A stretch of 64,000 nucleotides of DNA from Aminobacter aminovorans. Its GTDB lineage: Bacteria > Pseudomonadota > Alphaproteobacteria > Rhizobiales > Rhizobiaceae. Location of the stretch: positions 62,001 to 126,000 of the forward strand of contig NZ_UFSM01000004.1 in assembly GCF_900445235.1 (NCBI RefSeq). The letters are read 5' to 3'. The notes below the pieces were generated by a model. The model did not search any database, had not been told where the DNA came from, and worked only from the letters and a program-made list of their open reading frames with translations. Positions 43,985 to 52,352 of the stretch are shown here, one piece after another (the stretch's first letter is position 1; each line of letters starts with the position of its first letter). The position numbers and the translations under genes were made by a program.

Positions 43985-44854
43985 TCAGCGCCCCTTCGGT
44001 CGGAGCAGGTCGGCCAGCGCGTCGCCGAGCAGGCTGAAGCCGAGACCGGTGAGCACGATGGCGAGGCCCGGCATCAGGCTCATCCACCAGGCTGTGAGCA
44101 GGAAGTTGCGCCCTTCTGCGATCAGCACGCCCCATTCGGCCGCCGGCGGCTGCGCGCCGAGGCCGAGATAGCCGAGCGAGGAGCCGAGCAGGATGGCCAG
44201 CGCCATGTCGGTCATCCAGTAGACGATTACAGGCGAAATCGCATTGGGCAGGAGGTGGCGGAAGATGATGCGGCGGTCGGAATAGCCGAGCACCCGGCCG
44301 GCGGCGGCGTAGTCGTTTGCCTTCTGCGTCATGATCTCCGCGCGGGTCAGCCGCGCATAATAGACCCAGTTCACCATGGTGATGGCGATGTACATGTTGA
44401 CCAGGCCCGGCCCGAGCACGGCGACGATTGCAATGACCAGCACGAGGAAAGGAAAGGTGATGATGGCGTCGACGCAGCGCCCAAAGATGGTGTCGGCGAT
44501 GCCGCCGTAATAGCCAACGAAGGCGCCTATGGTGACGCCGATGGTCAACGCGAAAATGGTCGCGAACAGCGCCATCTGCATGTCGACACGGTAGGCCCAG
44601 ATGACCCTTGAGAGAACATCGCGGCCGAAATTGTCGGTGCCGAAGGGATGTGCGAGGCTCGGCGGTTGCTGGATCGCCGTCATGTCGAAGGCAAGTGGGT
44701 CGTAAGGCGCGAAGATTTGCGGAAAAAGCGCCAGCGCGATCGACATCGCGATGATGGCAAAGCCGATGGCGAAGGACGGTCGCGCAAAGGCTCGACCGGC
44801 GAAGGCGCGGAAGCGGCTCGGCCTGCGCGGCAGGGATCGTGCGATTGCGCTCAT
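43985..44854 (-). CDS. Oligopeptide ABC transporter permease (DppC/OppC type)
   Basis: 289 residues with a long N-terminal cytoplasmic part, then HPFGTDNFGRDVLSRVIWAYRVD, the loop YAAAGRVLGYSDRRIIFRHLLPNAIS and PPAAEWGVLIAEG. About six membrane spans. Its start overlaps the dppB-type stop (ATGA). Confidence 0.93.
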   Translation of the reverse strand: MSAIARSLPRRPSRFRAFAGRAFARPSFAIGFAIIAMSIALALFPQIFAPYDPLAFDMTAIQQPPSLAHPFGTDNFGRDVLSRVIWAYRVDMQMALFATIFALTIGVTIGAFVGYYGGIADTIFGRCVDAIITFPFLVLVIAIVAVLGPGLVNMYIAITMVNWVYYARLTRAEIMTQKANDYAAAGRVLGYSDRRIIFRHLLPNAISPVIVYWMTDMALAILLGSSLGYLGLGAQPPAAEWGVLIAEGRNFLLTAWWMSLMPGLAIVLTGLGFSLLGDALADLLRPKGR

Positions 44855-45792
44855 GCCTTGCGAAGCCTCGGATCGAGCAATGACTGGACGACGTCGGTAA
44901 GCAGGAAGACGATCGAAACCAGCACGGCGAAGGTCAGCGTCAGGCCCTGGATCAGCGGATAGTCGCGGGCGAAGATCGCCTCCAGCATCAGCCGGCCGAC
45001 GCCGGGAATGGCGAACACCGTCTCGGTCACCAGCGTGCCGCTCATCAGGTTGCCAATCGACAGGCCAAGCAACGTGACGGTCGACACCAGCGCATTGCGC
45101 AGCACGTGGCGGGTCATGATGATCCGCGTCGACAGACCCTTGGCGCGGGCGAATTGGACATAGTCGGCGTCAAGCACCTCGATCAAGGATGCGCGCAGGT
45201 TTCTGAGGATGATCGCCGAGGTGTAGAGCGCGACGCTCAGCGCCGGCAGGATCAGGTGGTGCAGATTGTCGAGAAAGCCCGTGCCGTAGCCGCCGACCGG
45301 AAACCATCGCAATTGCGCCGCAAGCACCGTGAGCAGCACCAGGCCGATGTAGAACACCGGCATCGACAGCCCGATCTGGAAGACGCTGCGAATGACGACG
45401 TCGGTCGTGCTGTTGACGCGCACCGCGGCGAGAAATGCCAGCGGCCCCGCCAGGCAGACGGCGAGCGCCACCGAATAAAGCGCCAGGAAAATTGTCGTTG
45501 GCAGACGGTCGAGAATGACCTCCGTGACCGGTGCCTTCAGCATGATCGAGCGGCCGAGGTCGCCCGTCAGCGTGTTCTTGACGAAGACCACGAACTGCAT
45601 CGGCAGCGGTTGGTCGAGGCCAAGATTGTGGCGGATCTGCTCGACCTGAGCGTCGGTCGCCTTGGCTTCCGCCATGGCGATGGCGGGGTCACCGGGCAGC
45701 ATGCGGACAAGCAGGAAGATGAAGACCATGACCAGCAGAAAGGTCGGGATGATCTGCAACAGCCGCGCCAAGAGATAGGAAAGTGAAGGCAT
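44851..45792 (-). CDS. Oligopeptide ABC transporter permease (DppB/OppB type)
   Basis: 313 residues from the ATG at 45792 (MPSLSYLLARLLQIIPTF). The DppB LPGD motif (VRMLPGDPAIA), the loop FARAKGLSTRIIMTRHVLRNALV and a final span (ETVFAIPGVGRLMLEAIF) are all present. About 65 bases after the substrate-binding gene. Confidence 0.93.
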   Translation of the reverse strand: MPSLSYLLARLLQIIPTFLLVMVFIFLLVRMLPGDPAIAMAEAKATDAQVEQIRHNLGLDQPLPMQFVVFVKNTLTGDLGRSIMLKAPVTEVILDRLPTTIFLALYSVALAVCLAGPLAFLAAVRVNSTTDVVIRSVFQIGLSMPVFYIGLVLLTVLAAQLRWFPVGGYGTGFLDNLHHLILPALSVALYTSAIILRNLRASLIEVLDADYVQFARAKGLSTRIIMTRHVLRNALVSTVTLLGLSIGNLMSGTLVTETVFAIPGVGRLMLEAIFARDYPLIQGLTLTFAVLVSIVFLLTDVVQSLLDPRLRKA

Positions 45793-45857
45793 GAACCAAA
45801 CCTTGTGCAAGAGGCCGGGCAGCGCGTGCCGCCCGGCATCCACCGGTCATCTTGGGA

Positions 45858-47432
45858 TCACTTGGCGCGCCATGCGGCCGAGAAGTCGTTGGCGCCGAGG
45901 GGAGTCTGGACATAGTCCTCGACCGATTTCGACACGGCTACGGCGAAAGGCGTTTCATAGAGGAAGAGTAGCGGCGCGTTCTCCGCATAGATTTCCTGCA
46001 TGCGCTTGTATTCGTCCTTGCGCTTGGCAGGATCGACCTCGGAGTTCGACGCCTCGAACAACCTGTTGAACTCGTCGTTGTTCCAGCCGGTGCCAACGGC
46101 CTGGCGCTGTTTGTAATAGCCGAGCCAGCCGGTCACCTGTGCGGGGTCGTTGACGTCGTTGGCCCAGCCATAGGTGTGGATGTCGAACTCGCCGGAGCGG
46201 TTCTTTGCGCCGCGCGTCGGGTTGTCGACCTGCTCGACCTTCAGGTTGACGCCGAGCGGCGCCCACATCTGCTGAAGGGCTGTGAACAGCGTCGCGTCGT
46301 CGGCGCTGCCGGCGAGCGTGGTGAAGGTGATGTCGAGGCCGCCATCGGCACCGGCTTCGGCTAGCAGTTGCTTGGCTTTCTCCGGATTGTAGGGGTATAG
46401 CGGCTCCGGCCCGTAATGCAGCTGGGTTGCCGCCGACATCAGCGAGGTCATCGGCTTGCCGGTGTCGAAGGTCACCAGCTTGATCAGCATGTTCTTGTCG
46501 GTAGCGTAGTTCAGCGCCTGGCGCACCTTGAGGTCGGCGAGCGGGTTCTTCGAGCCGTCCTTGCGGGTGTCGCGGGTATTGATCGGCGCATAGATGATGC
46601 GGGTCGAGGGAAATAGCTCCATCTTCAGATTAGCGTCGCCGCTGAGTTCGCCGACACGGGCGAACGGAATGAATTCGGCGACGTCGACTTCGCCCGCCTG
46701 CAGCTTGAGGATGCGGGTGGCGTCATCTGGAATGACGACGAAATCGACGCCATCGAGATAGGGCAGCGGCTTGCCGTCCTCGCCGGCGCGCCAGTAATTC
46801 GGATTCCTGGCGAAGCTCATCGAGCTGCCTGCGGTGCGGCTCTTCATGGTGAAGGGGCCCGACGTCACCGGGTTGTTGTCGAAATAGGCCTTGGCTTTTT
46901 CCTGGTCGTTGGCGCCTGCGGCCTTCTCGAACGCGGCCTTGGAGACGATGCCGGTGTTGAAGGTTGCGAGGATCGAGGGGATCGTGGGATCGGGCTGCTT
47001 CAGCGACAGCGTGACCTTGCCGCCCTCTGCCGTCACCTTTTCGACCGAGCCGAGCAGGCCGGCCCATGGCCCGTCGGGATTGCGGGCGCGATCGAGCGAA
47101 AAGACAATGTCGTCGCCCGTGATGGCCGAGCCATCGGAGAATTTCAGGCCGTCGCGCAGCTGGAGCGAGATCGATTTGCCGTCGCCGGCGACCGCGTAGC
47201 TTTCGGCCAGGCCGGGCTCGATCGCGCCGTCGGCGCCGTTGCGCAGCAGCGTCTCATACAGGCTGGTGATCATCCACAAGTCGGGATTGCGATCGGCCCA
47301 GACCGGGTCGATGACGGCGGAATCGTCATAGCGGGCAAAGGTCATCGAGCCGCCGCGCTCGACCGCCAACGCCGACGTCGCTGTGCTCAGACCAAATGCT
47401 GCGCCGAGCAAAAGCGGCAAAAAGCGTTTCAT
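45858..47432 (-). CDS. Peptide ABC transporter substrate-binding protein (SBP family 5)
   Basis: 524 residues with a Sec-type signal peptide (about 23 residues ending SALA). Motifs: YDDSAVIDPVWADRNPDLWM, GLAESYAVAGDGKSISLQLRD, ITGDDIVFSLDRARN. Receptor of the second Dpp-type system. Its 5' region is shared with the XRE-cupin regulator, with two palindromes between. Genomic partners (aminopeptidase P, racemase-family enzyme) suggest peptides containing proline or hydroxyproline. Confidence 0.92.
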   Translation of the reverse strand: MKRFLPLLLGAAFGLSTATSALAVERGGSMTFARYDDSAVIDPVWADRNPDLWMITSLYETLLRNGADGAIEPGLAESYAVAGDGKSISLQLRDGLKFSDGSAITGDDIVFSLDRARNPDGPWAGLLGSVEKVTAEGGKVTLSLKQPDPTIPSILATFNTGIVSKAAFEKAAGANDQEKAKAYFDNNPVTSGPFTMKSRTAGSSMSFARNPNYWRAGEDGKPLPYLDGVDFVVIPDDATRILKLQAGEVDVAEFIPFARVGELSGDANLKMELFPSTRIIYAPINTRDTRKDGSKNPLADLKVRQALNYATDKNMLIKLVTFDTGKPMTSLMSAATQLHYGPEPLYPYNPEKAKQLLAEAGADGGLDITFTTLAGSADDATLFTALQQMWAPLGVNLKVEQVDNPTRGAKNRSGEFDIHTYGWANDVNDPAQVTGWLGYYKQRQAVGTGWNNDEFNRLFEASNSEVDPAKRKDEYKRMQEIYAENAPLLFLYETPFAVAVSKSVEDYVQTPLGANDFSAAWRAK

Positions 47433-47488
47433 GTCTTCTCCTCCTCTTGGCCTGCCGGCAATGCCGGCGCTACGCCTCCGCGACTAGC

Positions 47489-47505
47489 TTGGATATTTTA
47501 TCCAA
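47489..47505. promoter_or_regulatory. 17-bp palindrome in the transporter/XRE-cupin divergent region
   Basis: TTGGATATTTTATCCAA: arms of 7 identical bases with a 3-base centre. It lies about 55 bases upstream of the substrate-binding protein ATG. A likely operator for the divergently encoded XRE-cupin regulator. Confidence 0.55.
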
Positions 47506-47604
47506 TTTTGCCGGACAATTTTCTTTGCGTCCGGATTGCCGCGAAGGCATTGTGCAGTTCCCCATCAAAGCGGCGGCGCGGGGGCCATTTTGGCTTGCGC
47601 AACC

Positions 47605-47625
47605 AACTTTAGCTGGACTAAAGTT
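47605..47625. promoter_or_regulatory. 21-bp palindrome upstream of the XRE-cupin gene
   Basis: AACTTTAGCTGGACTAAAGTT has perfect 8-base arms around CTGGA. It lies 35 bases before the XRE-cupin ATG, close enough to block its promoter. The arm sequence differs from the palindrome at 47489, so two regulators, or one with two sites, may act here. Confidence 0.55.
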
Positions 47626-47659
47626 CATCGAAATTGTGAAGTCAAGCGGAAAGACAGTG

Positions 47660-48280
47660 ATGCCCCTCGATATCGATGACGCGGCCGCAGGCAACGGGGA
47701 CGCGCCGCATGCGGACATGCCTGCCGCCGCTTCGATCGGACAGATGCTGCGGGCGCGCCGCAAGCTGATCGGAAAGACGATGAAGCAGGTCGCGGCCGAG
47801 GCGGGCCTGACCGAAGGCTTCATCAGCCAGATCGAGCGCGGGATTTCGACGCCGTCGCTGATTTCGCTCTACAACGTCGCCAGTGCGCTCGAAACCAGCG
47901 TCGACACCTTCCTGTCGCAGCCGCCGGAACACACCCATTCGATGGTCTCGCATGCCGGTGCGCGCCGTGGCTACAATGTCGAAACCAAGGAGCGCGTCTA
48001 TGAGTTGCTCGAGCGCGGCTTTCCCGGTGCCCAGCTCAATGGCTGCATCACCCACATGCCGCAAGGCTATGCCTCCGAGATTACGACCCATCAGGGCGAG
48101 GACTTTCTCTATCTGATCGAAGGCGAGATGCTCTACGAGATCGATGGCAAGGAGTACCTGCTCAAGGCCGGCGACACGCTGCATTTCCCTGCCTCGCTGC
48201 CGCACCGTGCCCGCAACGTCGGCCCGGGTCCGGCGCGCGAGCTCTGGGTTGGCACCACGCGCATCATCTCCGAGACCTGA
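47660..48280 (+). CDS. XRE-family regulator with C-terminal cupin domain
   Basis: 206 residues from the ATG at 47660, with GGAAAG at normal distance; the frame upstream is not family-like. An N-terminal Xre-type helix-turn-helix (MKQVAAEAGLTEGFISQIERG, about residues 45-65) is followed by a RmlC-like cupin (HQGEDFLYLIEGEMLYEIDG and LKAGDTLHFPASLPHRARN). Such proteins sense small amino or amine compounds. Divergent from the peptide transporter operon and convergent with the racemase-family gene (two bases between stops). Probably regulates the transporter. Confidence 0.9.
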   Translation: MPLDIDDAAAGNGDAPHADMPAAASIGQMLRARRKLIGKTMKQVAAEAGLTEGFISQIERGISTPSLISLYNVASALETSVDTFLSQPPEHTHSMVSHAGARRGYNVETKERVYELLERGFPGAQLNGCITHMPQGYASEITTHQGEDFLYLIEGEMLYEIDGKEYLLKAGDTLHFPASLPHRARNVGPGPARELWVGTTRIISET

Positions 48281-48282
48281 CC

Positions 48283-49314
48283 CTACTGCTTTCGCGGCCA
48301 GGTGTCGGCGAGCCTGTAGCCTGCCGGCCAGGGATCGTCGGGATCGAGCATCACCTGGTGGGTGCCGGTGATCCAGGCGCGTCCGGAGATTTCCGGAACG
48401 ATCGCCGGCCGGCCGGCGACTGACGTCTCGCCGACGATGCGGCAATCGAAGGTCGAACCGATGATCGAATGGCCGCTGAAACGCTGACCGACCTTCATCA
48501 GTCCGCGTGCGTGCAGCACGGCCATGCGGGCCGAGCAGCCGGTGCCCGTCGGCGAGCGGTCGAGCTTGGCGGGCTGGATGACGACGGTGTTGCGGCCATG
48601 CAGGACGCCGTCCCTTTCCTCGACCGGAAGCGCCAATTGGCAAAATGAGATGTGGTCCCATTCGTGGTTCTCGGGATGCGAGAAGCCGAGCTGATCATTG
48701 GCGGCGCGCGTGATCCTTATGCCGGTTTCGGCCAGCTCGCGCGCCTCGTCGGGCGTGACGGAAAATCCCAGCGCCTTCGCGTCGGCGATGACGAAGCTGT
48801 CGCCGCCGTAAGCGGTGTCGACGGTCAGCGTGCCCAGGCCCTCGACTTCGAGCTTTGCATCCAGCCTGTCGGCAAAGGACGGCACGTTGGTGACAGTGAT
48901 CCGCTCGGCCTTGCCATTGCGGCAACTCGCCACGACGTCGACAGTCCCGCCCGGCGCCTCAAGGACAAAGCGCGTCTCCGGCTCCTGCAGCGGCACGATG
49001 CCGCTGTCGAGCAGCACGGTCGAAACGCAGATCGAGTTGGAGCCCGACATCGGCGGCGTGTCTTCCGGCTCCATGATGATGAAGCCCATCGCGGCGCGCG
49101 GGTCCTTGGGCGGCACCAAAAGATTGATGTGGCGGAACACCCCGCCGCGCGGCTCGTTGAGCACGAAATTGCGCAGCGTCTTGTCCTCGGCGATGAAGCG
49201 CCGCTGTTCCCACAAAGTGTTGCCGGGCGGTGGCGCAACACCACCGACGATGACGTCGCCGACCTCGCCCTCGGCGTGGCACGACACGATGTGGATCACC
49301 TTGCTTGTGCGCAT
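48283..49314 (-). CDS. Proline racemase-superfamily enzyme with Ser/Thr in place of the catalytic cysteine pair
   Basis: 343 residues from the ATG at 49314. Proline racemase/hydroxyproline epimerase fold with [13 protein letters not shown] at the N-terminus. The first catalytic position, normally Cys in MCGH, is Ser90 in [11 protein letters not shown]. The second, normally Cys in DRSPCGTG, is Thr256 in [14 protein letters not shown]. Racemases and 4-hydroxyproline epimerases need both cysteines; trans-3-hydroxyproline dehydratases usually have Cys/Thr. Here both positions are hydroxyl residues, read directly from the DNA. A dehydratase for a hydroxyproline or an unknown activity is likely; a racemase is not. 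Divergent from a GntR regulator. Confidence 0.85.
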   Translation of the reverse strand: MRTSKVIHIVSCHAEGEVGDVIVGGVAPPPGNTLWEQRRFIAEDKTLRNFVLNEPRGGVFRHINLLVPPKDPRAAMGFIIMEPEDTPPMSGSNSICVSTVLLDSGIVPLQEPETRFVLEAPGGTVDVVASCRNGKAERITVTNVPSFADRLDAKLEVEGLGTLTVDTAYGGDSFVIADAKALGFSVTPDEARELAETGIRITRAANDQLGFSHPENHEWDHISFCQLALPVEERDGVLHGRNTVVIQPAKLDRSPTGTGCSARMAVLHARGLMKVGQRFSGHSIIGSTFDCRIVGETSVAGRPAIVPEISGRAWITGTHQVMLDPDDPWPAGYRLADTWPRKQ

Positions 49315-49419
49315 CCTTCGCCTCCTCGCGAATTCGCTATGTTCCCTGCCGCCACGATGCCGGGTCCGCACATCGTGCCTCGGTCATGCGGATCTTGCAC
49401 CCATAGAAAAATCGGATCC

Positions 49420-49443
49420 AATATACAATCTGGAATATGCAAT
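49420..49443. promoter_or_regulatory. Direct repeat upstream of the GntR gene
   Basis: AATATACAAT and AATATGCAAT are spaced 14 bases start to start in the 227-base divergent region. FCD-type GntR operators often contain TAC/GTA cores of this kind. It lies about 100 bases upstream of both start codons. Weak but suggestive. Confidence 0.35.
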
Positions 49444-49541
49444 TGTGCGGGAAGAAAATGCTGGGCATGTTGCCCCCTGTTGCCACAGCACCTATCACCG
49501 AGCCTTGGCCGTTGGCCGCAATCCTGCAAGGTTGGACCGCA

Positions 49542-50216
49542 ATGAAACTGGAGACCGTCGATATCAGGCAAGCCGCATCGGCGGCCGATATCGTCTACGA
49601 GGCGCTACGCAAGGCGATCATCGAAGGCGAACTCGCCGAGGGCGAAAACCTCAGGCAGGACCAGATCGCCTCGCTGTTCAACACCAGCCGCATTCCGGTG
49701 CGCGAGGCGCTGTCGCGGCTCGAGCAGAACGGCCTGATCACCACCCAGCGCTACAAGGGCGCGGTCGTCGCCGGCCTGTCGATCGAGGAGATCGAGGAGA
49801 TCTTCGAGTTTCGCGCGCTCATCGAGGCGGAAGTCATCAGGCTTGCCGTGCCCAACATGAACGCGAAGACGCTTGATATGGCCCGACGTCACTGCGCGGC
49901 GTTCGACAGCGAAGCCAATTCGGCCAAGTGGGGCGAGATCAACCGCAACTTCCACTACAGCCTCTATGAGGCGGCGCGGCGGCCCTACTATCTGCAGATC
50001 GTGCGCGCTTCGCTCGACCGCATCGACCGCTATCTGCGCGCCCAGCTGACATTGACCGACGGCATGAATCGCGCCCGGCGCGAACACCAGGGCATCCTCG
50101 ATGCCTGCATCGAAGGCAATGCCGACAAGGCAGCCGATCTCACCCGCGACCACATCCTCGGCGCTGGCCGCGCGCTGGTGACGTTCCTCGAGGAAACGCG
50201 CGGCAAGAACGACTGA
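49542..50216 (+). CDS. GntR-family (FCD domain) transcriptional regulator
   Basis: 224 residues from the ATG at 49542 (MKLETVDIRQAAS); the open frame upstream to 49437 is not family-like. Winged helix AEGENLRQDQIASLFNTSRIPVREALSRLEQNG, then an FCD domain (EIFEFRALIEAEVIRLAV, INRNFHYSLYEAARRPYY). Divergent from the racemase-family gene, which it probably controls. Effectors of related regulators are hydroxyproline or amino acid catabolites. Confidence 0.9.
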   Translation: MKLETVDIRQAASAADIVYEALRKAIIEGELAEGENLRQDQIASLFNTSRIPVREALSRLEQNGLITTQRYKGAVVAGLSIEEIEEIFEFRALIEAEVIRLAVPNMNAKTLDMARRHCAAFDSEANSAKWGEINRNFHYSLYEAARRPYYLQIVRASLDRIDRYLRAQLTLTDGMNRARREHQGILDACIEGNADKAADLTRDHILGAGRALVTFLEETRGKND

Positions 50217-50254
50217 AGAACGCTCAAGCCGCCTTCTGGCTCTCCGGCCGCCGT

Positions 50255-50280
50255 CAGAGCATGCTCGACACTGTGCTCTG
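50255..50280. repeat. Inverted repeat between convergent GntR and Lrp genes
   Basis: CAGAGCA and TGCTCTG with a 12-base loop, in the 72-base gap between two converging genes. Could be a weak terminator for both; there is no T-run. Confidence 0.3.
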
Positions 50281-50288
50281 AGTGCTGG

Positions 50289-50759
50289 TCAGCGTAGCCG
50301 GGCCAGATCCGCGGCACGGTTCTCGATGATCGCTTCCATGGAAAAGAAACCGGTCACCGTCGCCAGGTCGAAGTTGGTGATCAGTTTCTGGTAGAAGGCG
50401 TCGTAGCCCGACATGCCCCTGGTCACCACCTTGATCAGATAGTCCCAGTCTCCGCCGATGCGATAGAAGTCAGTCACCTCGGGCATGCGTTCAACATGCT
50501 TGCGGAAATTGTCCGCCCATTCTTTGGAGTGGTGGCGGGTGCGGATCATGACGAACACGGTCAGGTCGTAGCCGAGTGCCGCAAGGTCGATGTCGGCATG
50601 GGTGCCGCGGATCAGGCCGGATGCATTGAGCCGCTGCAGGCGGCGCCAGCAGGCGTTTTGCGACAGCCCGACACGCTCGGCCAGGTCGCGCTGCGAGATC
50701 GCACCGTCCTTTTGCAGGCACGCCAGAATCTTGTTGTCGATTTCGTCGATTTTTTCCAT
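50289..50759 (-). CDS. Lrp/AsnC-family transcriptional regulator
   Basis: 156 residues. The N-terminal helix-turn-helix is IDNKILACLQKDGAISQRDLAERVGLSQNACWRRLQRL. The C-terminal RAM ligand domain (about 65-150) contains VTDFYRIGGDWDYLIKVV. Divergent from the cysteine-desulfurase-like gene with 108 bases between the start codons. Related Lrp proteins such as DecR respond to cysteine, which would fit the sulfur role of the neighbours. This is inference. Confidence 0.92.
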   Translation of the reverse strand: MEKIDEIDNKILACLQKDGAISQRDLAERVGLSQNACWRRLQRLNASGLIRGTHADIDLAALGYDLTVFVMIRTRHHSKEWADNFRKHVERMPEVTDFYRIGGDWDYLIKVVTRGMSGYDAFYQKLITNFDLATVTGFFSMEAIIENRAADLARLR

Positions 50760-50867
50760 GATTCAGATCATATGACCCAAGATGGCTGCAAAGTCGCGCG
50801 AAAAAGATGAGGTTTCACCTCCCGCATCCGATTAGAATCGCCTCCAGTTGGTTGCGGGAGAGATTCG

Positions 50868-52349
50868 ATGAAGACCGAGCGCTGCGAAAAGCCTGGCGGC
50901 ACCGGCTTGCTGGACAAGTTCAAGGAGTGCCTTGCCGTACGCGACGTCGTCGCGGAGCTGCGCAGCGGGCTTGTCGGCAAGGACGCGAAGATCGACGGCC
51001 CGTTCGGCCCTAAGCCCATGGTCTATGCCGACTATGTCGCTTCCGGTCGGGCGTTGATGCAGATCGAGCGCTTCGTGCTCGAGGAGGTCTTGCCCTATTA
51101 TGCCAACAGCCACACCGAGGCTTCCTACTGCGGCGGCATGATGACCCGCCTGCGCCGCGAGGCGCGCGCGGCGATCGCCGCGTGCTGTGGCGCGAGCGAC
51201 AGGCATGCGGTCATCTTCGCCGGATCGGGCGCGACGGCCGGCATCAATCGGCTGGTCAAGCTTCTGGGCGTTGTCGATGCCGTTGCCGTTGGCAAGCAGG
51301 TCCGTGTCATCATCGGCCCCTACGAGCACCATTCCAACATCCTGCCTTGGCGCGAAAGCGGGGCGGAGGTGATCGAGATCGCCGAATGCGCTGCCGGTGG
51401 ACCTGATCTAGTCGCACTGGACGAAGTGCTGCAATGGGAGGCTGACCTCACCGTCTGCGCGTTTTCGGCTGCCTCCAACGTCACCGGTGTCATTACCGAT
51501 GTCGCTGCCATCACCAGGCAGGCGAAGGCGGCTGGCGCCAAGATCGTCTGGGACTATGCCGGTGCGGGACCCTACATGCCGATCGCCATGTCGCCCGTAT
51601 CAGGCGCCGAAATCGATGCCGTGGTCGTCTCGCCGCATAAGTTCCTCGGCGGTCCGGGCGCTTCGGGCGTGCTGATCGTCCGCCGCGATGCGGTTACGAC
51701 TGACAAGCCTTCATGGCCCGGCGGCGGCACCGTCAAATTCGTTTCGCCTGCGGGCCACGACTACAGCACCAGCCTGGAAGCGCGGGAGGAGGCGGGCACG
51801 CCCAACGTGGTCGGCGACATCCGCGCGGCTCTTGCCTTCCTGGTCAAGGAAGCGCTCGGCGCGGATGCGATGCGGGCTCGCAACGCTGAACTGACCAGCC
51901 GCGCTATGTCGGCCTGGAATGGCGCCGGGAACATCGAGCTGCTCGGCGCCCTGGCCCCGCAAAGGCTGCCGATCTTTTCGTTCCGGGTCAGGGACGGCAA
52001 GGGCAGCTATGTTCACCAGCAGCTGGTGACCCGCATGCTCAGCGATCGCTTTGGCATCCAGGCGCGTGGCGGCTGCGCTTGCGCCGGCCCTTATGTCCAT
52101 CGCCTGCTGTCGATCGGCGAGACGGAATCTGAGCGCATGCGCCAAGCTATCCTGGCTGGCGACGAGATCAGCAAGCCAGGCTTTGTCAGGCTTAATTTCA
52201 GCGTGCTGCTGCCTGAAGAGAAAGTGCAGTTCATCCTCGATGCGGTGTTGAAGCTGGCTTCGGACGCGGTGCAGTATCAGGAGCGCTACGATTTCGATGC
52301 CAGCCGTGCGATTTTCTATCCGCGCGCTGCCGAAATGGCCGAGGCTTGA
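50868..52349 (+). CDS. Class V aminotransferase-fold PLP enzyme (cysteine desulfurase-like)
   Basis: 493 residues, longer than SufS/IscS (about 400-410). The PLP-binding lysine is in VVVSPHKFLGGPGASGVLIV (about residue 263). Family signs are YANSHTEASYCGGMM, GSGATAGINRLVKLL, GPYEHHSNILPWRESG and the C-terminal RGGCACAGPYVHRLL with cysteines near the active site. Could release sulfur from cysteine as a persulfide, or act as another class V lyase. The next gene, four bases on, encodes a persulfide-dioxygenase-like hydrolase, which supports sulfur chemistry. It starts at an ATG with GGGAGAG upstream. Confidence 0.82.
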   Translation: MKTERCEKPGGTGLLDKFKECLAVRDVVAELRSGLVGKDAKIDGPFGPKPMVYADYVASGRALMQIERFVLEEVLPYYANSHTEASYCGGMMTRLRREARAAIAACCGASDRHAVIFAGSGATAGINRLVKLLGVVDAVAVGKQVRVIIGPYEHHSNILPWRESGAEVIEIAECAAGGPDLVALDEVLQWEADLTVCAFSAASNVTGVITDVAAITRQAKAAGAKIVWDYAGAGPYMPIAMSPVSGAEIDAVVVSPHKFLGGPGASGVLIVRRDAVTTDKPSWPGGGTVKFVSPAGHDYSTSLEAREEAGTPNVVGDIRAALAFLVKEALGADAMRARNAELTSRAMSAWNGAGNIELLGALAPQRLPIFSFRVRDGKGSYVHQQLVTRMLSDRFGIQARGGCACAGPYVHRLLSIGETESERMRQAILAGDEISKPGFVRLNFSVLLPEEKVQFILDAVLKLASDAVQYQERYDFDASRAIFYPRAAEMAEA

Positions 52350-52352
52350 GAG

